Of a DNA stretch of 42,132 nt, positions 1 to 8,454 are shown piece after piece. The notes below the pieces were generated by a model. That model worked only from the letters and a program-made list of their open reading frames with translations, was not told the DNA's origin and did no database searches. How positions within the stretch are numbered: position 1 is the first letter of the stretch; the number at the start of each line of letters is the position of its first letter. This DNA is from Pedobacter sp. ASV17 (lineage in GTDB: Bacteria; Bacteroidota; Bacteroidia; Sphingobacteriales; Sphingobacteriaceae): contig NZ_JAELTX010000038.1 of the NCBI RefSeq assembly GCF_016429065.1, forward strand, positions 1 through 42,132, in the 5' to 3' direction. A program made the position numbers and the translations under genes.

Positions 1-150
1 GTTAGGTTTAAACCGTGTTTGATTTACAATTTAAAATTTCTAAAACACCATTTAACGATTAACGTTATACATCGGAGAACCTGTTTTCAGACTTCCTGAC
101 TTCGAAGTTTTTTTATATTTTTACCCCACAATAAAGCAGTATTATAGGAC

Positions 151-804
151 ATGGCCATTTATAGATTTAGAGTTTCTTTCGAAGATTATGACGATATCAC
201 ACGTGAGATTGATATCAAAAGCAACCAAACTTTCGAAGATTTACATAGAGCTATACACCGCAGCACTGGATACAATGCCGATAAGTCTTCGTCATTTTAC
301 GTAAGTACAGATAACTGGATTAAAGGCGAAGAAATTGCCATAAATCCTACTCAACGTAAAATTGATAACGGTGTAACTTTGATGGAGAAATCGAAGTTGA
401 GCAATTTTATTGAAGACCCACATCAAAAATTCTATTATATCTACAATTTTGATAGGCCTTACGATTTCCACGTAGAGCTGATTAAGATTATATTGGATAA
501 CGACCCTAAAATTGAATATCCTTATTTGGTAAAAAGCGTTGGGGAAGCTCCAAAAATCATCGACAAAGGCAATATCGATAGCATTGTAGCTAGTAGCGCC
601 GCAGTAGAAAACGATTTTGATTTCTTAAATGAAATGGATTTTGTACCTGAGGATACCGACGAATTAGAAGCCATGGGAGGCAGAGGAATCAATGCTCAAG
701 AAGAAGAAAGCGATGACGAAGAGGACGAGCAAGAAGATGAATTTGGCGATGGTGAAGAGGATTACGGTAACGATGAGTACGGCAACGATAAAGATGACTA
801 TTAG
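151..804 (+). CDS. pRiA4b ORF-3-like protein (IS1096 passenger TnpR-like family)
   Basis: A 217-residue cytoplasmic protein without signal peptide or membrane segment. Residues 1 to about 130 resemble the plasmid pRiA4b ORF-3 family: the opening MAIYRFRVSFEDYDD, then FEDLHRAIHRSTGY and FYVSTDNWIKGEEI. The name comes from plasmid and IS neighbours of other members; the biochemical role is unknown and nothing here shows it to be mobile. The last 50 residues or so are extremely acidic and low in complexity (runs of E and D with G, Y and N), probably a disordered tail. It ends 76 nt before miaA on the same strand, so the two may be cotranscribed. The start is the only ATG before the conserved N-terminal strand. 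The family call is fairly sure; function is unassigned. Confidence 0.75.
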   Translation: MAIYRFRVSFEDYDDITREIDIKSNQTFEDLHRAIHRSTGYNADKSSSFYVSTDNWIKGEEIAINPTQRKIDNGVTLMEKSKLSNFIEDPHQKFYYIYNFDRPYDFHVELIKIILDNDPKIEYPYLVKSVGEAPKIIDKGNIDSIVASSAAVENDFDFLNEMDFVPEDTDELEAMGGRGINAQEEESDDEEDEQEDEFGDGEEDYGNDEYGNDKDDY

Positions 805-880
805 TCGGAAAGTTTAAAGACCGAAAGTCCGAACCCTATTGTTAAATCGAGCAACTTTCAACCTATAATCCGTAAGCCAA

Positions 881-1783
881 ATGAAACAAAAAACATTAAT
901 CGTTATTGTTGGGCCAACGGCAATTGGTAAAACTTCATTGGCCATTGAACTGGCCAAACATTACCAAACTGAAATCGTATCTGCCGATTCAAGACAGTTT
1001 TTTAAGGAAATGAACATTGGAACCGCTAAACCTTCAGCAGAGGAATTAGCGGCCGCTCCTCATCATTTCATCAATTCGCACAGCATTAACCAGCTTTTTA
1101 GCACTGGTGATTTTGAAGTTCAGGCCTTAGCTTTAATGGAGAAACTATTTGCAAAGCATGATGTACTGGTGATGGTTGGAGGTTCTGGCTTATACATTAA
1201 TGCCGTTTGCAATGGCTTGGACGACATGCCCGAAATTGACCTCGACATTCGTGAAAAGCTTAACCAACAATTTGCAGATGAAGGTATTGATGCCATCAGA
1301 AAGCAATTGGCTACGCTTGACCCTGAATATTATGCAAAAGTAGACCAAAGCAATCCGCAGCGTATGATTCGTGGTTTAGAAGTAGTATTGTCAACAGGGC
1401 AGAAACTAAGCTCATTTCTCACTTCGAACAAAAAAGAACGTCCATTCAACATTGTGAAAATTGGCTTGAATACTGAACGGGAAAAGCTTTACAACCAAAT
1501 TAACCATCGGGTAGATATCATGATGCAAGAGGGTTTATTGGAAGAAGTAAAATCTTTGGAGGCTTATAAAGAACTGAATGCACTAAAGACGGTTGGTTAT
1601 TCTGAAATTTTCGACTATTTAGACGGAAAGATAGACTTGGCTACTGCCGTTGATAAGATTAAGCAGAATACCCGCCGATTTGCCAAAAGACAATTAACTT
1701 GGTTTAAAAAAGACACACAGACCACTTGGTTTGAACCAAATCAAGGTAAAGAAGTGCTTGATTTTGTGAATCGAAGTTTATAA
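881..1783 (+). CDS. miaA: tRNA dimethylallyltransferase
   Basis: Transfers a dimethylallyl group from DMAPP to N6 of A37 in tRNAs that read codons starting with U, the first step towards ms2i6A; cytoplasmic. At 300 residues it has the usual bacterial length. The P-loop GPTAIGKT lies at residues 11-18, followed by SADSRQF at 34-40 (the DSRQ DMAPP/tRNA motif), GTAKP, VGGSGLYINAV, and the C-terminal TVGYSEIFDYLDG and NTRRFAKRQLTWFKKD, which are typical of MiaA. The ATG just before the P-loop strand is the natural start. It follows the pRiA4b-like gene by 76 nt and is followed by a repeat-bearing gap of more than 500 nt, so it probably ends its transcript. Confidence 0.97.
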   Translation: MKQKTLIVIVGPTAIGKTSLAIELAKHYQTEIVSADSRQFFKEMNIGTAKPSAEELAAAPHHFINSHSINQLFSTGDFEVQALALMEKLFAKHDVLVMVGGSGLYINAVCNGLDDMPEIDLDIREKLNQQFADEGIDAIRKQLATLDPEYYAKVDQSNPQRMIRGLEVVLSTGQKLSSFLTSNKKERPFNIVKIGLNTEREKLYNQINHRVDIMMQEGLLEEVKSLEAYKELNALKTVGYSEIFDYLDGKIDLATAVDKIKQNTRRFAKRQLTWFKKDTQTTWFEPNQGKEVLDFVNRSL

Positions 1784-2113
1784 CATACTGTATCATGAAT
1801 TTAGTGTGAGTTTCAGATTAAAAAAATTTTTACGCATAATCATTAGACTTTTAGGTCAAAAACACCAATTTCTGCTACTATTTGCGGGTCTTTCGCTTCG
1901 CGGACAAACTTTTTTCCTATAGATGAAAAAAGTATGCAAAAAAATCCACGGCTGCGCCCTATTCTGTTAAAGGAACAATTAAGGCCAATTTCTACATCCC
2001 GAACAGGCCAAGGCCGATTTTAGTGGAACGAAGAGGCTTTGCTTGGGCTGGAGATAACGAAAAAACACAAAATGCTCATCCCGAACTCTTTTTGATTTAG
2101 AATTTTCCTCTGG

Positions 2114-2200
2114 GATTGCTTCCCAAAATAATCGGGACAAGCTGTTCTTCGCAATGACGCTTCCATTTTCGTCTTTGCGAGGAAGAATGACGAAGCAATC
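2114..2200. repeat. Imperfect inverted repeat, family D (GATTGCTTC...GAAGCAATC)
   Basis: The left arm contains GATTGCTTC and TTCTTCGCAATGACG; the right arm contains CGTCTTTGCGAGGAAG and GACGAAGCAATC. The arms are reverse complements apart from an insertion of about 13 nt in the left arm (around 2123-2145). It could fold as a cruciform or RNA hairpin between miaA and the luciferase-like gene. This is the only copy seen in the window. Confidence 0.6.
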
Positions 2201-2280
2201 TCTCAGGATACGACAGCTATAAATCTAATCCTTCATACATTTCTTAACATACATCAAAAACTTTGACCCTATATTGAAGT

Positions 2281-2302
2281 TATCTTTGTATCAAAGAAAG
2301 GA
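2281..2302 (+). promoter_or_regulatory. Probable promoter -7 box and RBS of the LLM oxidoreductase gene
   Basis: TATCTTTG at 2281-2288 matches the Bacteroidota -7 box TAnnTTTG. A TTTG at 2262-2265 could be the -33 box, but the spacer is only 15 nt against the usual 19 or so. A purine-rich GAAAGGAAA lies just upstream of the ATG at 2308 and supports that start. Confidence 0.4.
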
Positions 2303-2307
2303 AATTT

Positions 2308-3339
2308 ATGGAATTAGGTATTGGAATGTTTGGCGATTTACAAATTAACGCCAACGGTCAAGCACAACCAGCACAACAACGTTTACAAGAAATTATTGAG
2401 GAAATTAAACTCATGGACCAAGTGGGTTTGGACTTTTATGGTATTGGGGAGCATCATCGACCAGATTATGCCGTATCCACTCCAGAAATCATCCTCGCTG
2501 CTGCAGCTACCGTCACTAAAAATATCAAGTTAGGCAGTGCTGTTTCGGTATTGAGTTCATCAGACCCTGTAAAACTTTATCAGAGTTTTGCTACGGTAGA
2601 TTTGATTTCAAACGGTAGGGCCGAGTTAATGGCTGGCCGTGGTAGTTTTATCGAATCGTTCCCATTGTTTGGTTACAACCTTGCCGATTATGATGAACTT
2701 TTTGAGGAGAAGTTGAACCTTTTGGTAAAAATCAACCAACAGGATACCATTTCATGGAAAGGAAAATTCAGACCAGAGCTAAAAGAACAACAGGTTTTAC
2801 CTCGTGCGGTAAATGACCATTTAAATATTTGGGTAGCTGTAGGTGGCACTCCAAACTCTGTAGTGCGTGCAGGGAAACTAGGTTTACCTGTAATGTTTGC
2901 CATTATTGGTGGTAATCCAGAGCAGTTTCAGCCTTTATTTGAGTACTATAAACAAGCGTACGAAGATAGTGGTCACGACATGAGCAAATTCAAAGTGGGT
3001 GTACACATGCATTCGTTTTTTGGAGAGGAAAGTCAAGCTACTGCAGATTACTATTACCCTGTTTATTCGTCACAAATGGACAGAATTGGCAAATCAAGAG
3101 GATGGCCGCCTTTCCAACGTGGACAGTTTGATTTTGGACGTTCGAAACATGGCGCTTTGATTATTGGAGATGCCAATGAAGCGGCAGAGAAAATCCTGCA
3201 AATGCAAGAGCTATTTGGCTTAACTCGCTTCTCGGCACACATGGATGTGGGCGCTCCTTCACACGAACATATGATGAAATCTATCGAGATTTTTGGCGAT
3301 AAGATAGCACCACAAGTGAGAAAATCTTTAGGAAAATAA
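2308..3339 (+). CDS. LLM-class flavin-dependent oxidoreductase (bacterial luciferase-like)
   Basis: A 343-residue cytoplasmic protein of the luciferase-like monooxygenase superfamily, expected to use reduced FMN (or F420 in other branches) to oxidise a small molecule. The substrate cannot be read from the sequence. Family signatures run in order: MELGIGMFGDL, the GLDFYGIGEHHRPDYAVS segment near residues 45-60, IKLGSAVSVLSSSDPVKLYQ, the AELMAGRGSF phosphate-binding stretch near 105-115, WVAVGGTPNSVVRAGKLGLP, and a C-terminal helix pair. Its length fits the YhbW-like branch. It stands alone, with repeat-containing gaps on both sides and its own promoter-like box. The family call is sure; a specific function would be a guess. 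Confidence 0.9.
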   Translation: MELGIGMFGDLQINANGQAQPAQQRLQEIIEEIKLMDQVGLDFYGIGEHHRPDYAVSTPEIILAAAATVTKNIKLGSAVSVLSSSDPVKLYQSFATVDLISNGRAELMAGRGSFIESFPLFGYNLADYDELFEEKLNLLVKINQQDTISWKGKFRPELKEQQVLPRAVNDHLNIWVAVGGTPNSVVRAGKLGLPVMFAIIGGNPEQFQPLFEYYKQAYEDSGHDMSKFKVGVHMHSFFGEESQATADYYYPVYSSQMDRIGKSRGWPPFQRGQFDFGRSKHGALIIGDANEAAEKILQMQELFGLTRFSAHMDVGAPSHEHMMKSIEIFGDKIAPQVRKSLGK

Positions 3340-3353
3340 TCAATCAAACACTT

Positions 3354-3376
3354 CCCCTCTCCTTTTTGACGAGGGG
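3354..3376. repeat. Short hairpin after the LLM gene
   Basis: CCCCTC at 3354-3359 pairs with GAGGGG at 3371-3376 across an 11-nt loop, 14 nt after the stop codon. It resembles the CCCCTCTCC...GAGGGG palindromes common in Bacteroidota intergenic DNA. No U-run follows, so an intrinsic terminator is uncertain. Confidence 0.45.
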
Positions 3377-3403
3377 TTAAAAAATATCAACCACATAGAA
3401 ACA

Positions 3404-3475
3404 TAGCCGAGAAACCTTTTAAATGTAATTAACTAATCCAAAGATTTCTCGGCTACACTGTGTTTCGCTCGAAAT
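3404..3475. repeat. Inverted repeat containing a family C arm
   Basis: TAGCCGAGAAA at 3404-3414 is the exact reverse complement of TTTCTCGGCTA at 3445-3455. The right side continues into TCGAAATGACGG, which gives the AGATTTCTC...TCGAAATGAC arm also seen at 29499-29582 and in the 38.8-40.4 kb array. Confidence 0.6.
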
Positions 3476-3542
3476 GACGGTGTCATATTTAGACATTCCA
3501 TTAACTTATCTTTAGGGCTTATTTCGCTACCTTTACCGTTAT

Positions 3543-3920
3543 ATGGACAATCATTTAGTTATTGCTATTGGAGCGGCTTTTGGAATTTTAGCGATTATTC
3601 TTGGAGCCTTCGGTGCTCATGCTTTAAAGAAAGTTTTATCTGCCGAAAAACTGGCCTCTTTTGAAGTTGGTGTAAGGTATCAAACCTATAGCGCCCTGTT
3701 TCTTTTAGTACTTGGGTATAATGCTAATTTAGAGTTGAGTTCTATCAAATGGGCTTTCTATTTGGTAACGCTTGGCACCATTCTTTTTTCTTTTAGCATT
3801 TATCTTCTGTCGCTATCGGAGTACCTTAAAAAGAACTTTAAATTTTTAGGACCAATTACACCGCTAGGTGGTTTATTGATGATTATTGGCTGGAGCTGTT
3901 TGCTGTGCTCTGTTCTTTAG
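3543..3920 (+). CDS. DUF423 family small inner-membrane protein
   Basis: A 125-residue integral membrane protein with four hydrophobic segments (about 5-25, 47-62, 70-90 and 100-122). The ILGAFGAHALKK motif near residues 20-30 and the closing TPLGGLLMIIGWSCL are characteristic of DUF423 (YgdD-like) proteins, whose function is unknown. Length matches the family. The first ATG opens directly into the family's first helix, so the start is well supported. TAnnTTT-like boxes occur at 3507-3514 (TATCTTTA) and 3528-3535 (TACCTTTA); use of the second would make the message nearly leaderless. The gene is monocistronic and is followed by a REP-like palindrome at 3988. Confidence 0.9.
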   Translation: MDNHLVIAIGAAFGILAIILGAFGAHALKKVLSAEKLASFEVGVRYQTYSALFLLVLGYNANLELSSIKWAFYLVTLGTILFSFSIYLLSLSEYLKKNFKFLGPITPLGGLLMIIGWSCLLCSVL

Positions 3921-3987
3921 TTAACCCGAATTCTATTAACCATCTTGTCTTTTTATAGTATAAAGTGATTGAACTCACGTTAGTATA

Positions 3988-4020
3988 AAACCTCGTAGGT
4001 TTCGAAAACCTACGAGGTTT
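3988..4020. repeat. REP-like palindrome, family A copy 1
   Basis: AAACCTCGTAGGTTT, a 3-nt loop (CGA), then AAACCTACGAGGTTT: a perfect 15-bp stem. Each arm is itself nearly palindromic around its CGT/ACG centre. It lies between convergent genes (DUF423 and TetR). The same element surrounds the RAYT gene at 31 kb. Confidence 0.9.
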
Positions 4021-4112
4021 GTTCATGCAAGGGCTACAAAAAGATTGAAGCGTATAGCGGGACTATCGCCAATAGTAGCAGCATATTTGCTTTTCAAACC
4101 AAATAAGAAGGC

Positions 4113-4688
4113 TTACAAAGCAGCTTTTACCAAATACGGCAATATCTCTTTTTGGAAGGTTACAAAGTTCTTGCGGACATCTGAGTCGCTTACTGAAGTA
4201 AAGGCAAACGAGAACACGATGCTTTTGCTGGCTTTCAACAAAAACGCCAATCCACCACGACGAGCAGGGTTGTTTTTAAAGTGGTCGAGTTCCAAATAAG
4301 CGGATAGCAACAAAGCCTCCAACTGGTCGGAAAGATGTTTTAAAAACTCCTGTGAGTTGGCATTTTCACGAACAAAATCCCAGCCGATAAACTCGTTACA
4401 AGCGGTAAAAGAAAGTCGACAGGTTTTCATTACCAATGCCTTTAAATGTTCTTCTTCGCTAGCAAATTGCGCCTTATTAGACAAAATACCATGCAGATTA
4501 ACATCTAAATAGTCCATCAAAATAAAATCGAGGATTTGCTCCTTGCTTTCGAAATACTTATAGATGGTAGCCTTAGCAATACGGGCCTTTTTGGCAATTT
4601 CGTTCACACTTGTTTTGTGATAGCCGTATTTTCTAAATAGCTCCTTTGCGGCCCTAAGTATACTTTCCTTTATTTTCTCTGGCTCCAT
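4113..4688 (-). CDS. TetR/AcrR family transcriptional regulator
   Basis: A 191-residue one-component DNA-binding regulator. Residues 5 to about 52 form the TetR HTH: ESILRAAKELFRKYGYHKT, then SVNEIAKKARIAKATIYKYF and ESKEQILDFIL. The C-terminal half is a helical ligand/dimer domain with no recognisable ligand specificity. Its ATG overlaps the stop of the upstream lipoprotein gene by one base (TAATG), pointing to translational coupling in a pheS-lipoprotein-tetR transcript. No efflux or degradation gene lies beside it, so its targets are unknown. Confidence 0.92.
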   Translation of the reverse strand: MEPEKIKESILRAAKELFRKYGYHKTSVNEIAKKARIAKATIYKYFESKEQILDFILMDYLDVNLHGILSNKAQFASEEEHLKALVMKTCRLSFTACNEFIGWDFVRENANSQEFLKHLSDQLEALLLSAYLELDHFKNNPARRGGLAFLLKASKSIVFSFAFTSVSDSDVRKNFVTFQKEILPYLVKAAL

Positions 4689-5092
4689 TAATTTCTTACT
4701 AATATTTGTTGGCCCGCTATATTCAAAGCATATCTTTTTAAAGCTCTTTTTGCGGGTGCTTTTTGCGGACTACCATCAAGCAATGAAAACTTACCGCCAG
4801 AACATGGGTCTAGGGCGAGGAATACGCCATCTTCTGGTGTCACAGCACAAGCCTTTTCTGGATTAACGGTGCTGCATCTGTCAAAAGCGACATATTCATT
4901 GGTAGATATCCTCACTATAATTAAGCCTGCCACTCCCTGATTGGGCACCAATAGTATTCCGTTTGTAGCTCTGATACTAAACTCGGCAACGGTAATGCTA
5001 TAATTTACTGGATAATCTGGGATATAGTTTTCTTCTTTTCCGCATGAAACGAACAGTAAAAAAACAATGGCTATAGCGGCTATTTTTTTCAT
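4688..5092 (-). CDS. Lipoprotein with a degenerate Rieske-like fold
   Basis: A 134-residue predicted lipoprotein; the signal peptide ends in LLFVSC with the lipidated Cys at 17. The body resembles Rieske [2Fe-2S] domains in layout: AFDRCST (residues 70-75) where C-x-H would be, then a distal DPCSGGKFSLLDGSP (95-109) where a C-P-x-H-G-S-F-like loop would be, followed by PAKRALKRYAL. Both ligand histidines are absent; Cys73, Cys82 and Cys97 remain. It therefore cannot hold a normal Rieske cluster and may be a structural or redox-inert derivative. The start lies 1 nt after the pheS stop, and the stop overlaps the tetR start. The fold assignment is an inference. Confidence 0.65.
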   Translation of the reverse strand: MKKIAAIAIVFLLFVSCGKEENYIPDYPVNYSITVAEFSIRATNGILLVPNQGVAGLIIVRISTNEYVAFDRCSTVNPEKACAVTPEDGVFLALDPCSGGKFSLLDGSPQKAPAKRALKRYALNIAGQQILVRN

Positions 5093-5093
5093 T

Positions 5094-6134
5094 TTATATC
5101 AGGGCTGATTGGTATTGTTTCAAGAAACGAACATCGTTTTCTGAGAACAAGCGCAAATCTTTGATTTCGAATTTGAGGTTGGCGATACGTTCTATCCCCA
5201 TACCAAAAGCAAAACCACTGTATTTCTTACTGTCGATACCACAGTTTTCCAATACATTGGGATCAACCATACCACAGCCTAAAATTTCTACCCAACCACT
5301 GCCTTTACACATATTACAGCCTGCGCCTTTACAAATGCTACAAGAAATATCCATTTCTGCAGATGGTTCTGTGAATGGGAAATAGGATGGACGGAAACGC
5401 ACTTTGGTCCCTTCGCCGTAAAGTTCTTGTACAAAATAGAAAAGTGTTTGCTTCAAATCTGCGAAAGAGACCTTCTCATCTACGTACAAGCCTTCTACTT
5501 GATGGAAAAAGCAATGTGCTCTGGCTGAAATCGCTTCGTTACGGTAAACACGACCTGGCATTAAAGCTCTAAACGGCGGCTGACCTGCTTCCATCATTCT
5601 CACCTGTACCGATGAAGTATGGGTACGAAGCGCGATATCACCATTTTCGCCTCCTTTTTTAATGAAGAAGGTATCTTGCATATCTCTAGCAGGATGCTCT
5701 TCTGGAAAGTTAAGGGCCGAAAAGTTATGCCAATCGTCTTCAATTTCTGGACCTTCGGCAACGCTGAAGCCTAGCTTATTGAAAATTTCGATGATTTCTC
5801 TACGTACAATGGCCAATGGATGGCGCGTACCTACCTCAAAACCTTCTCCTGGCAAAGTCAAATCAAGTTGACTGCTTTCAGAAGTGTCTTGTGATGCCGA
5901 AATCGTTTCGTTTAACGTTTGAAATTTAGCTTCTGCTAATTGCTTAAACTCATTCAATACCTTTCCCAAGGTTCTTTTTTCTTCTGGGGAAACAGCTTTA
6001 AATTCATCAAATAAATCTTTGATAATACCTTTAGTTCCCAGAAAACGTATTCTGAACTGTTCTAGCTCTGCAGCATTAGCGGTAGAAAACGCATTGATTT
6101 CGTTAGTGTATTGCGTTATTTGGTCTTGTAACAT
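5094..6134 (-). CDS. pheS: Phenylalanyl-tRNA synthetase alpha subunit
   Basis: Catalytic alpha chain of the alpha2beta2 class II enzyme that charges tRNA-Phe. At 346 residues it has the usual length. The N-terminal 90 residues form the tRNA-binding coiled-coil arm. The catalytic core shows GPEIEDDWHNFSALNFPEEH, the motif 2 region GRVYRNEAISARAHCFFHQVEG, and motif 3 FGFGMGIER-like (here FAFGMGIERIANLKF). A C-x2-C-x4-C-x2-C cluster (CSICKGAGCNMC) precedes the WVEILGCGMVDPNVL motif, an insertion also found in other bacterial PheS proteins. pheT is not in the window. The first gene of a three-gene minus-strand operon; it ends 1 nt before the lipoprotein gene. Confidence 0.97.
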   Translation of the reverse strand: MLQDQITQYTNEINAFSTANAAELEQFRIRFLGTKGIIKDLFDEFKAVSPEEKRTLGKVLNEFKQLAEAKFQTLNETISASQDTSESSQLDLTLPGEGFEVGTRHPLAIVRREIIEIFNKLGFSVAEGPEIEDDWHNFSALNFPEEHPARDMQDTFFIKKGGENGDIALRTHTSSVQVRMMEAGQPPFRALMPGRVYRNEAISARAHCFFHQVEGLYVDEKVSFADLKQTLFYFVQELYGEGTKVRFRPSYFPFTEPSAEMDISCSICKGAGCNMCKGSGWVEILGCGMVDPNVLENCGIDSKKYSGFAFGMGIERIANLKFEIKDLRLFSENDVRFLKQYQSALI

Positions 6135-6138
6135 GGGC

Positions 6139-6195
6139 CAAATATACAGGATTTTATCCTATATATTTGTCAAGGCGAGTTCAAAAACAAAGTTA
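6139..6195 (-). promoter_or_regulatory. Candidate pheS promoter boxes
   Basis: On the minus strand TATATTTG (complement of 6139-6146) lies only 4 nt upstream of the pheS ATG, and a second TAnnTTTG box, TAACTTTG, is the complement of 6188-6195. The proximal box would give a leaderless mRNA, the distal one a leader of about 50 nt. Which is used cannot be decided from sequence. Confidence 0.35.
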
Positions 6196-6242
6196 AATGG
6201 CTATTACAGCCATAAAATGAACCCAAACCCATAACATATCTA

Positions 6243-7154
6243 TTACAAATTAGCGTTTAGGTAAGTCAGTAGCTCTACAAACACCAATTGAATGTTTCCA
6301 GTTTTGGTAAAATTGTGATCGGCTCCCGCAATTTGAACAAATTTATTGGGTACGCTAAGCTGATTTAATTTCGTGGTAAAAGCATCAAAAGTTGCCCTAC
6401 CCTGCTTTGGCAAATCTCCCACAGCATTGTTTTCAGGGAAAATGGTTAAGGTTGGTATTTTTTGATTTGAATTAGCGACATACAAAGGACTAATGGCTTT
6501 ATAATACTGCTCGTTAGCCACACTTACTTCAAATCCTGTGTATCGATAACCCATTTCCAAAATATAGGATGGCAGCAAATTAAAAGAAGGAATGTCGGTA
6601 AAGGTTTGGTCCAACGCTCCTGCCAAATTTGCTACCACTTTTACTTTATTGGTGTTTTTGCTACCATAACTGTACAGCAAACCTAAGGTTGCCCCAGCAC
6701 TGTGCCCCGCAACGGCAATTCTGCTTTTACTCACTTGCCATTCATCTGCATGGGCAATGGCATAATCAACAGCGGCACTTACATCATCTACCTGATGTTG
6801 AATCAGTACAGCGCTTTGCTTGTGCGTTACGGGATTAGTTTCCAAACCGCTGCCATCTACCAAACGATAGTTGATATTAACTACGGCAAAATTTCTCCTT
6901 ACTAATTCTTCTACTATTGCAGTATATTCCGTTTTATCGCCACCAATAAAGCTACCTCCGTGTACAAATACCACCACTTTGGTTTCTGAATTTCTGTTAG
7001 CTGGCAAATAAACATCCATATTTTGCAAAGCGTTACTGCCATAACTCACATTCAGTTTCGTTTCGGCTTTTAACGATTGGCTGCTTGATTTTTTACAAGC
7101 AATCATAGAGATGGATAATACTAGGAAGCAAAAGCTTTTCAGGAAAATTTTCAT
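6243..7154 (-). CDS. Alpha/beta-hydrolase esterase lipoprotein
   Basis: A 303-residue secreted lipoprotein (signal peptide 1-19, lipidated Cys at 20 in MIACKK). The fold is alpha/beta hydrolase of the esterase/lipase (BD-FAE/HSL-like) type. The oxyanion motif HGGSF lies at 65-69, NYRLVD near 95-100, the nucleophile elbow GHSAG has Ser152, and the catalytic His is probably in AGADHNF near the C terminus. It probably hydrolyses short acyl or acetyl esters at the cell envelope; the substrate is unknown. It sits 9 nt downstream of kbl on the same strand, so it could be cotranscribed with kbl, although no functional link is obvious. Confidence 0.88.
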   Translation of the reverse strand: MKIFLKSFCFLVLSISMIACKKSSSQSLKAETKLNVSYGSNALQNMDVYLPANRNSETKVVVFVHGGSFIGGDKTEYTAIVEELVRRNFAVVNINYRLVDGSGLETNPVTHKQSAVLIQHQVDDVSAAVDYAIAHADEWQVSKSRIAVAGHSAGATLGLLYSYGSKNTNKVKVVANLAGALDQTFTDIPSFNLLPSYILEMGYRYTGFEVSVANEQYYKAISPLYVANSNQKIPTLTIFPENNAVGDLPKQGRATFDAFTTKLNQLSVPNKFVQIAGADHNFTKTGNIQLVFVELLTYLNANL

Positions 7155-7163
7155 ATTTTAAAT

Positions 7164-8357
7164 CTAATTTTTAATGACACCCAGCTCCTTGCCTACTTTG
7201 GTAAAAGCAGCAATGGCCTTATCTAAATGATGTTGTTCATGCGCAGCAGAAAGCTGTACCCTGATACGAGCTTTACCTTGCGGCACTACTGGATAAAAGA
7301 AACCAATCACATAAATTCCTTCTTCCAACATTTTAGCGGCAAACTCTTGCGCTACTTTAGCGTCATACAACATTACAGGAACAATAGGGTGAAAACCTGG
7401 CTTGATATCGAAACCTGCCTCGGTCATTTTCTCTCTAAAATATTTGGTGTTATACTCCAATTTATCACGTAAAGTGGTGGTTTCGCTCAACATATCCAAT
7501 ACCGCTACCGATGCCCCCGCAATAGAAGGAGCCAAGGTATTTGAAAACAAATATGGACGTGAACGTTGACGCAACATATCTACAATTTCTTTACGGCCAG
7601 AGGTAAATCCGCCAGAAGCGCCACCCAAAGCCTTACCCAAGGTACCAGTAATGATATCAATACGCCCCATTACATTAAAATGCTCATGCGTACCTCTACC
7701 TGTTTTACCAATAAAACCAGAACAGTGCGATTCATCAATCATCACCAAGGCTTCGTACTTATCTGCCAAATCGCAAATTTTATCTAAAGGGGCTACAGAA
7801 CCATCCATAGAGAAGGCACCATCGGTAACAATCATTCTATGGCGACAATCTTTTGCGGCGATTAACTGCTTTTCTAAATCTTCCATGTCGCAGTTTTTGT
7901 AGCGGAAACGTTGTGCCTTACATAAACGCACCCCATCAATAATAGAGGCATGGTTCAATTCATCAGAAATAATCGCATCTTCAGGGCCCAACAATGGCTC
8001 AAAAACACCACCATTGGCATCAAAAGCCGCCGCATAAAGAATGGTATCTTCGGTTCCCAAAAACTCTGAAATCTTTTTTTCTAATTCTTTATGAATATCT
8101 TGAGTACCGCAAATAAATCTTACAGATGACATTCCGTAACCATATTTATCGATAGCATCTTTAGCCGCCTCAATCACTTTTGGGTGAGATGACAAGCCTA
8201 AATAGTTATTTGCACAGAAGTTAATCACCTCATCACCAGTGCTTACTTTGATATCTGCACCTTGTGGCGTAACAATGATTCTCTCTTTTTTATATAGCCC
8301 TGCTTGTTCAATTTCAGCAAGTTCCTTTTGTAAAACGGGTTGTAGGGTTTTATACAT
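7164..8357 (-). CDS. kbl: Glycine C-acetyltransferase (2-amino-3-ketobutyrate CoA ligase)
   Basis: A PLP-dependent alpha-oxoamine synthase (fold type I) that splits 2-amino-3-ketobutyrate with CoA into glycine and acetyl-CoA, the second step of threonine breakdown. At 397 residues it has family length. Key segments are [13 protein letters not shown] (47-59), [12 protein letters not shown] (131-142), TDGAFSMDG (178-186), [11 protein letters not shown] (207-217) and the PLP lysine Lys242 in TLGKALGG. The ATG is the first one, preceded by a TATATTTG box. The preceding pathway enzyme, an SDR-type threonine dehydrogenase, lies at 33505-34449, about 25 kb away. BioF is the nearest alternative, but the sequence fits KBL better. 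Confidence 0.95.
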   Translation of the reverse strand: MYKTLQPVLQKELAEIEQAGLYKKERIIVTPQGADIKVSTGDEVINFCANNYLGLSSHPKVIEAAKDAIDKYGYGMSSVRFICGTQDIHKELEKKISEFLGTEDTILYAAAFDANGGVFEPLLGPEDAIISDELNHASIIDGVRLCKAQRFRYKNCDMEDLEKQLIAAKDCRHRMIVTDGAFSMDGSVAPLDKICDLADKYEALVMIDESHCSGFIGKTGRGTHEHFNVMGRIDIITGTLGKALGGASGGFTSGRKEIVDMLRQRSRPYLFSNTLAPSIAGASVAVLDMLSETTTLRDKLEYNTKYFREKMTEAGFDIKPGFHPIVPVMLYDAKVAQEFAAKMLEEGIYVIGFFYPVVPQGKARIRVQLSAAHEQHHLDKAIAAFTKVGKELGVIKN

Positions 8358-8382
8358 GGTCTTATTTTAATAGATTTAACAA

Positions 8383-8390
8383 CAAATATA
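8383..8390 (-). promoter_or_regulatory. kbl -7 promoter box
   Basis: On the minus strand TATATTTG matches TAnnTTTG exactly and lies about 25 nt upstream of the kbl ATG; a GTTG about 17 nt further upstream may be the -33 element. It sits in the 97-nt divergent gap shared with the DUF5686 gene. Confidence 0.5.
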
Positions 8391-8454
8391 GTATTTTGGT
8401 TGTTGTGCAACCTTAAGAAACATTACATCGTCTTTGAATAAAAACTAAAAACGC

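Larger units (their letters stand above)
1784..2307. other. Intergenic region with a decayed inverted repeat
   Basis: 524 nt without a convincing reading frame. The recognisable part is an imperfect inverted repeat at 2114-2200: GATTGCTTC at 2114-2122 with GCAATGACG at 2151-2159 on the left, and CGTCTTTGC at 2170-2178 with GAAGCAATC at 2192-2200 on the right. This belongs to a widespread bacterial repeat style in which a GTCATTGCGAGGAA-like arm is paired with GAAGCAATCT. The rest is AT-rich, and I see no RNA gene in it. Confidence 0.6.

Noticed and set aside
151..804. Evidence for a mobile element from the IS1096-passenger family name
   Set aside because: No transposase, terminal repeats or target duplication is near; the protein sits beside the housekeeping gene miaA.
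4045..4299. 84-codon plus-strand frame
   Set aside because: Mostly antisense to the TetR gene and without any recognisable feature.
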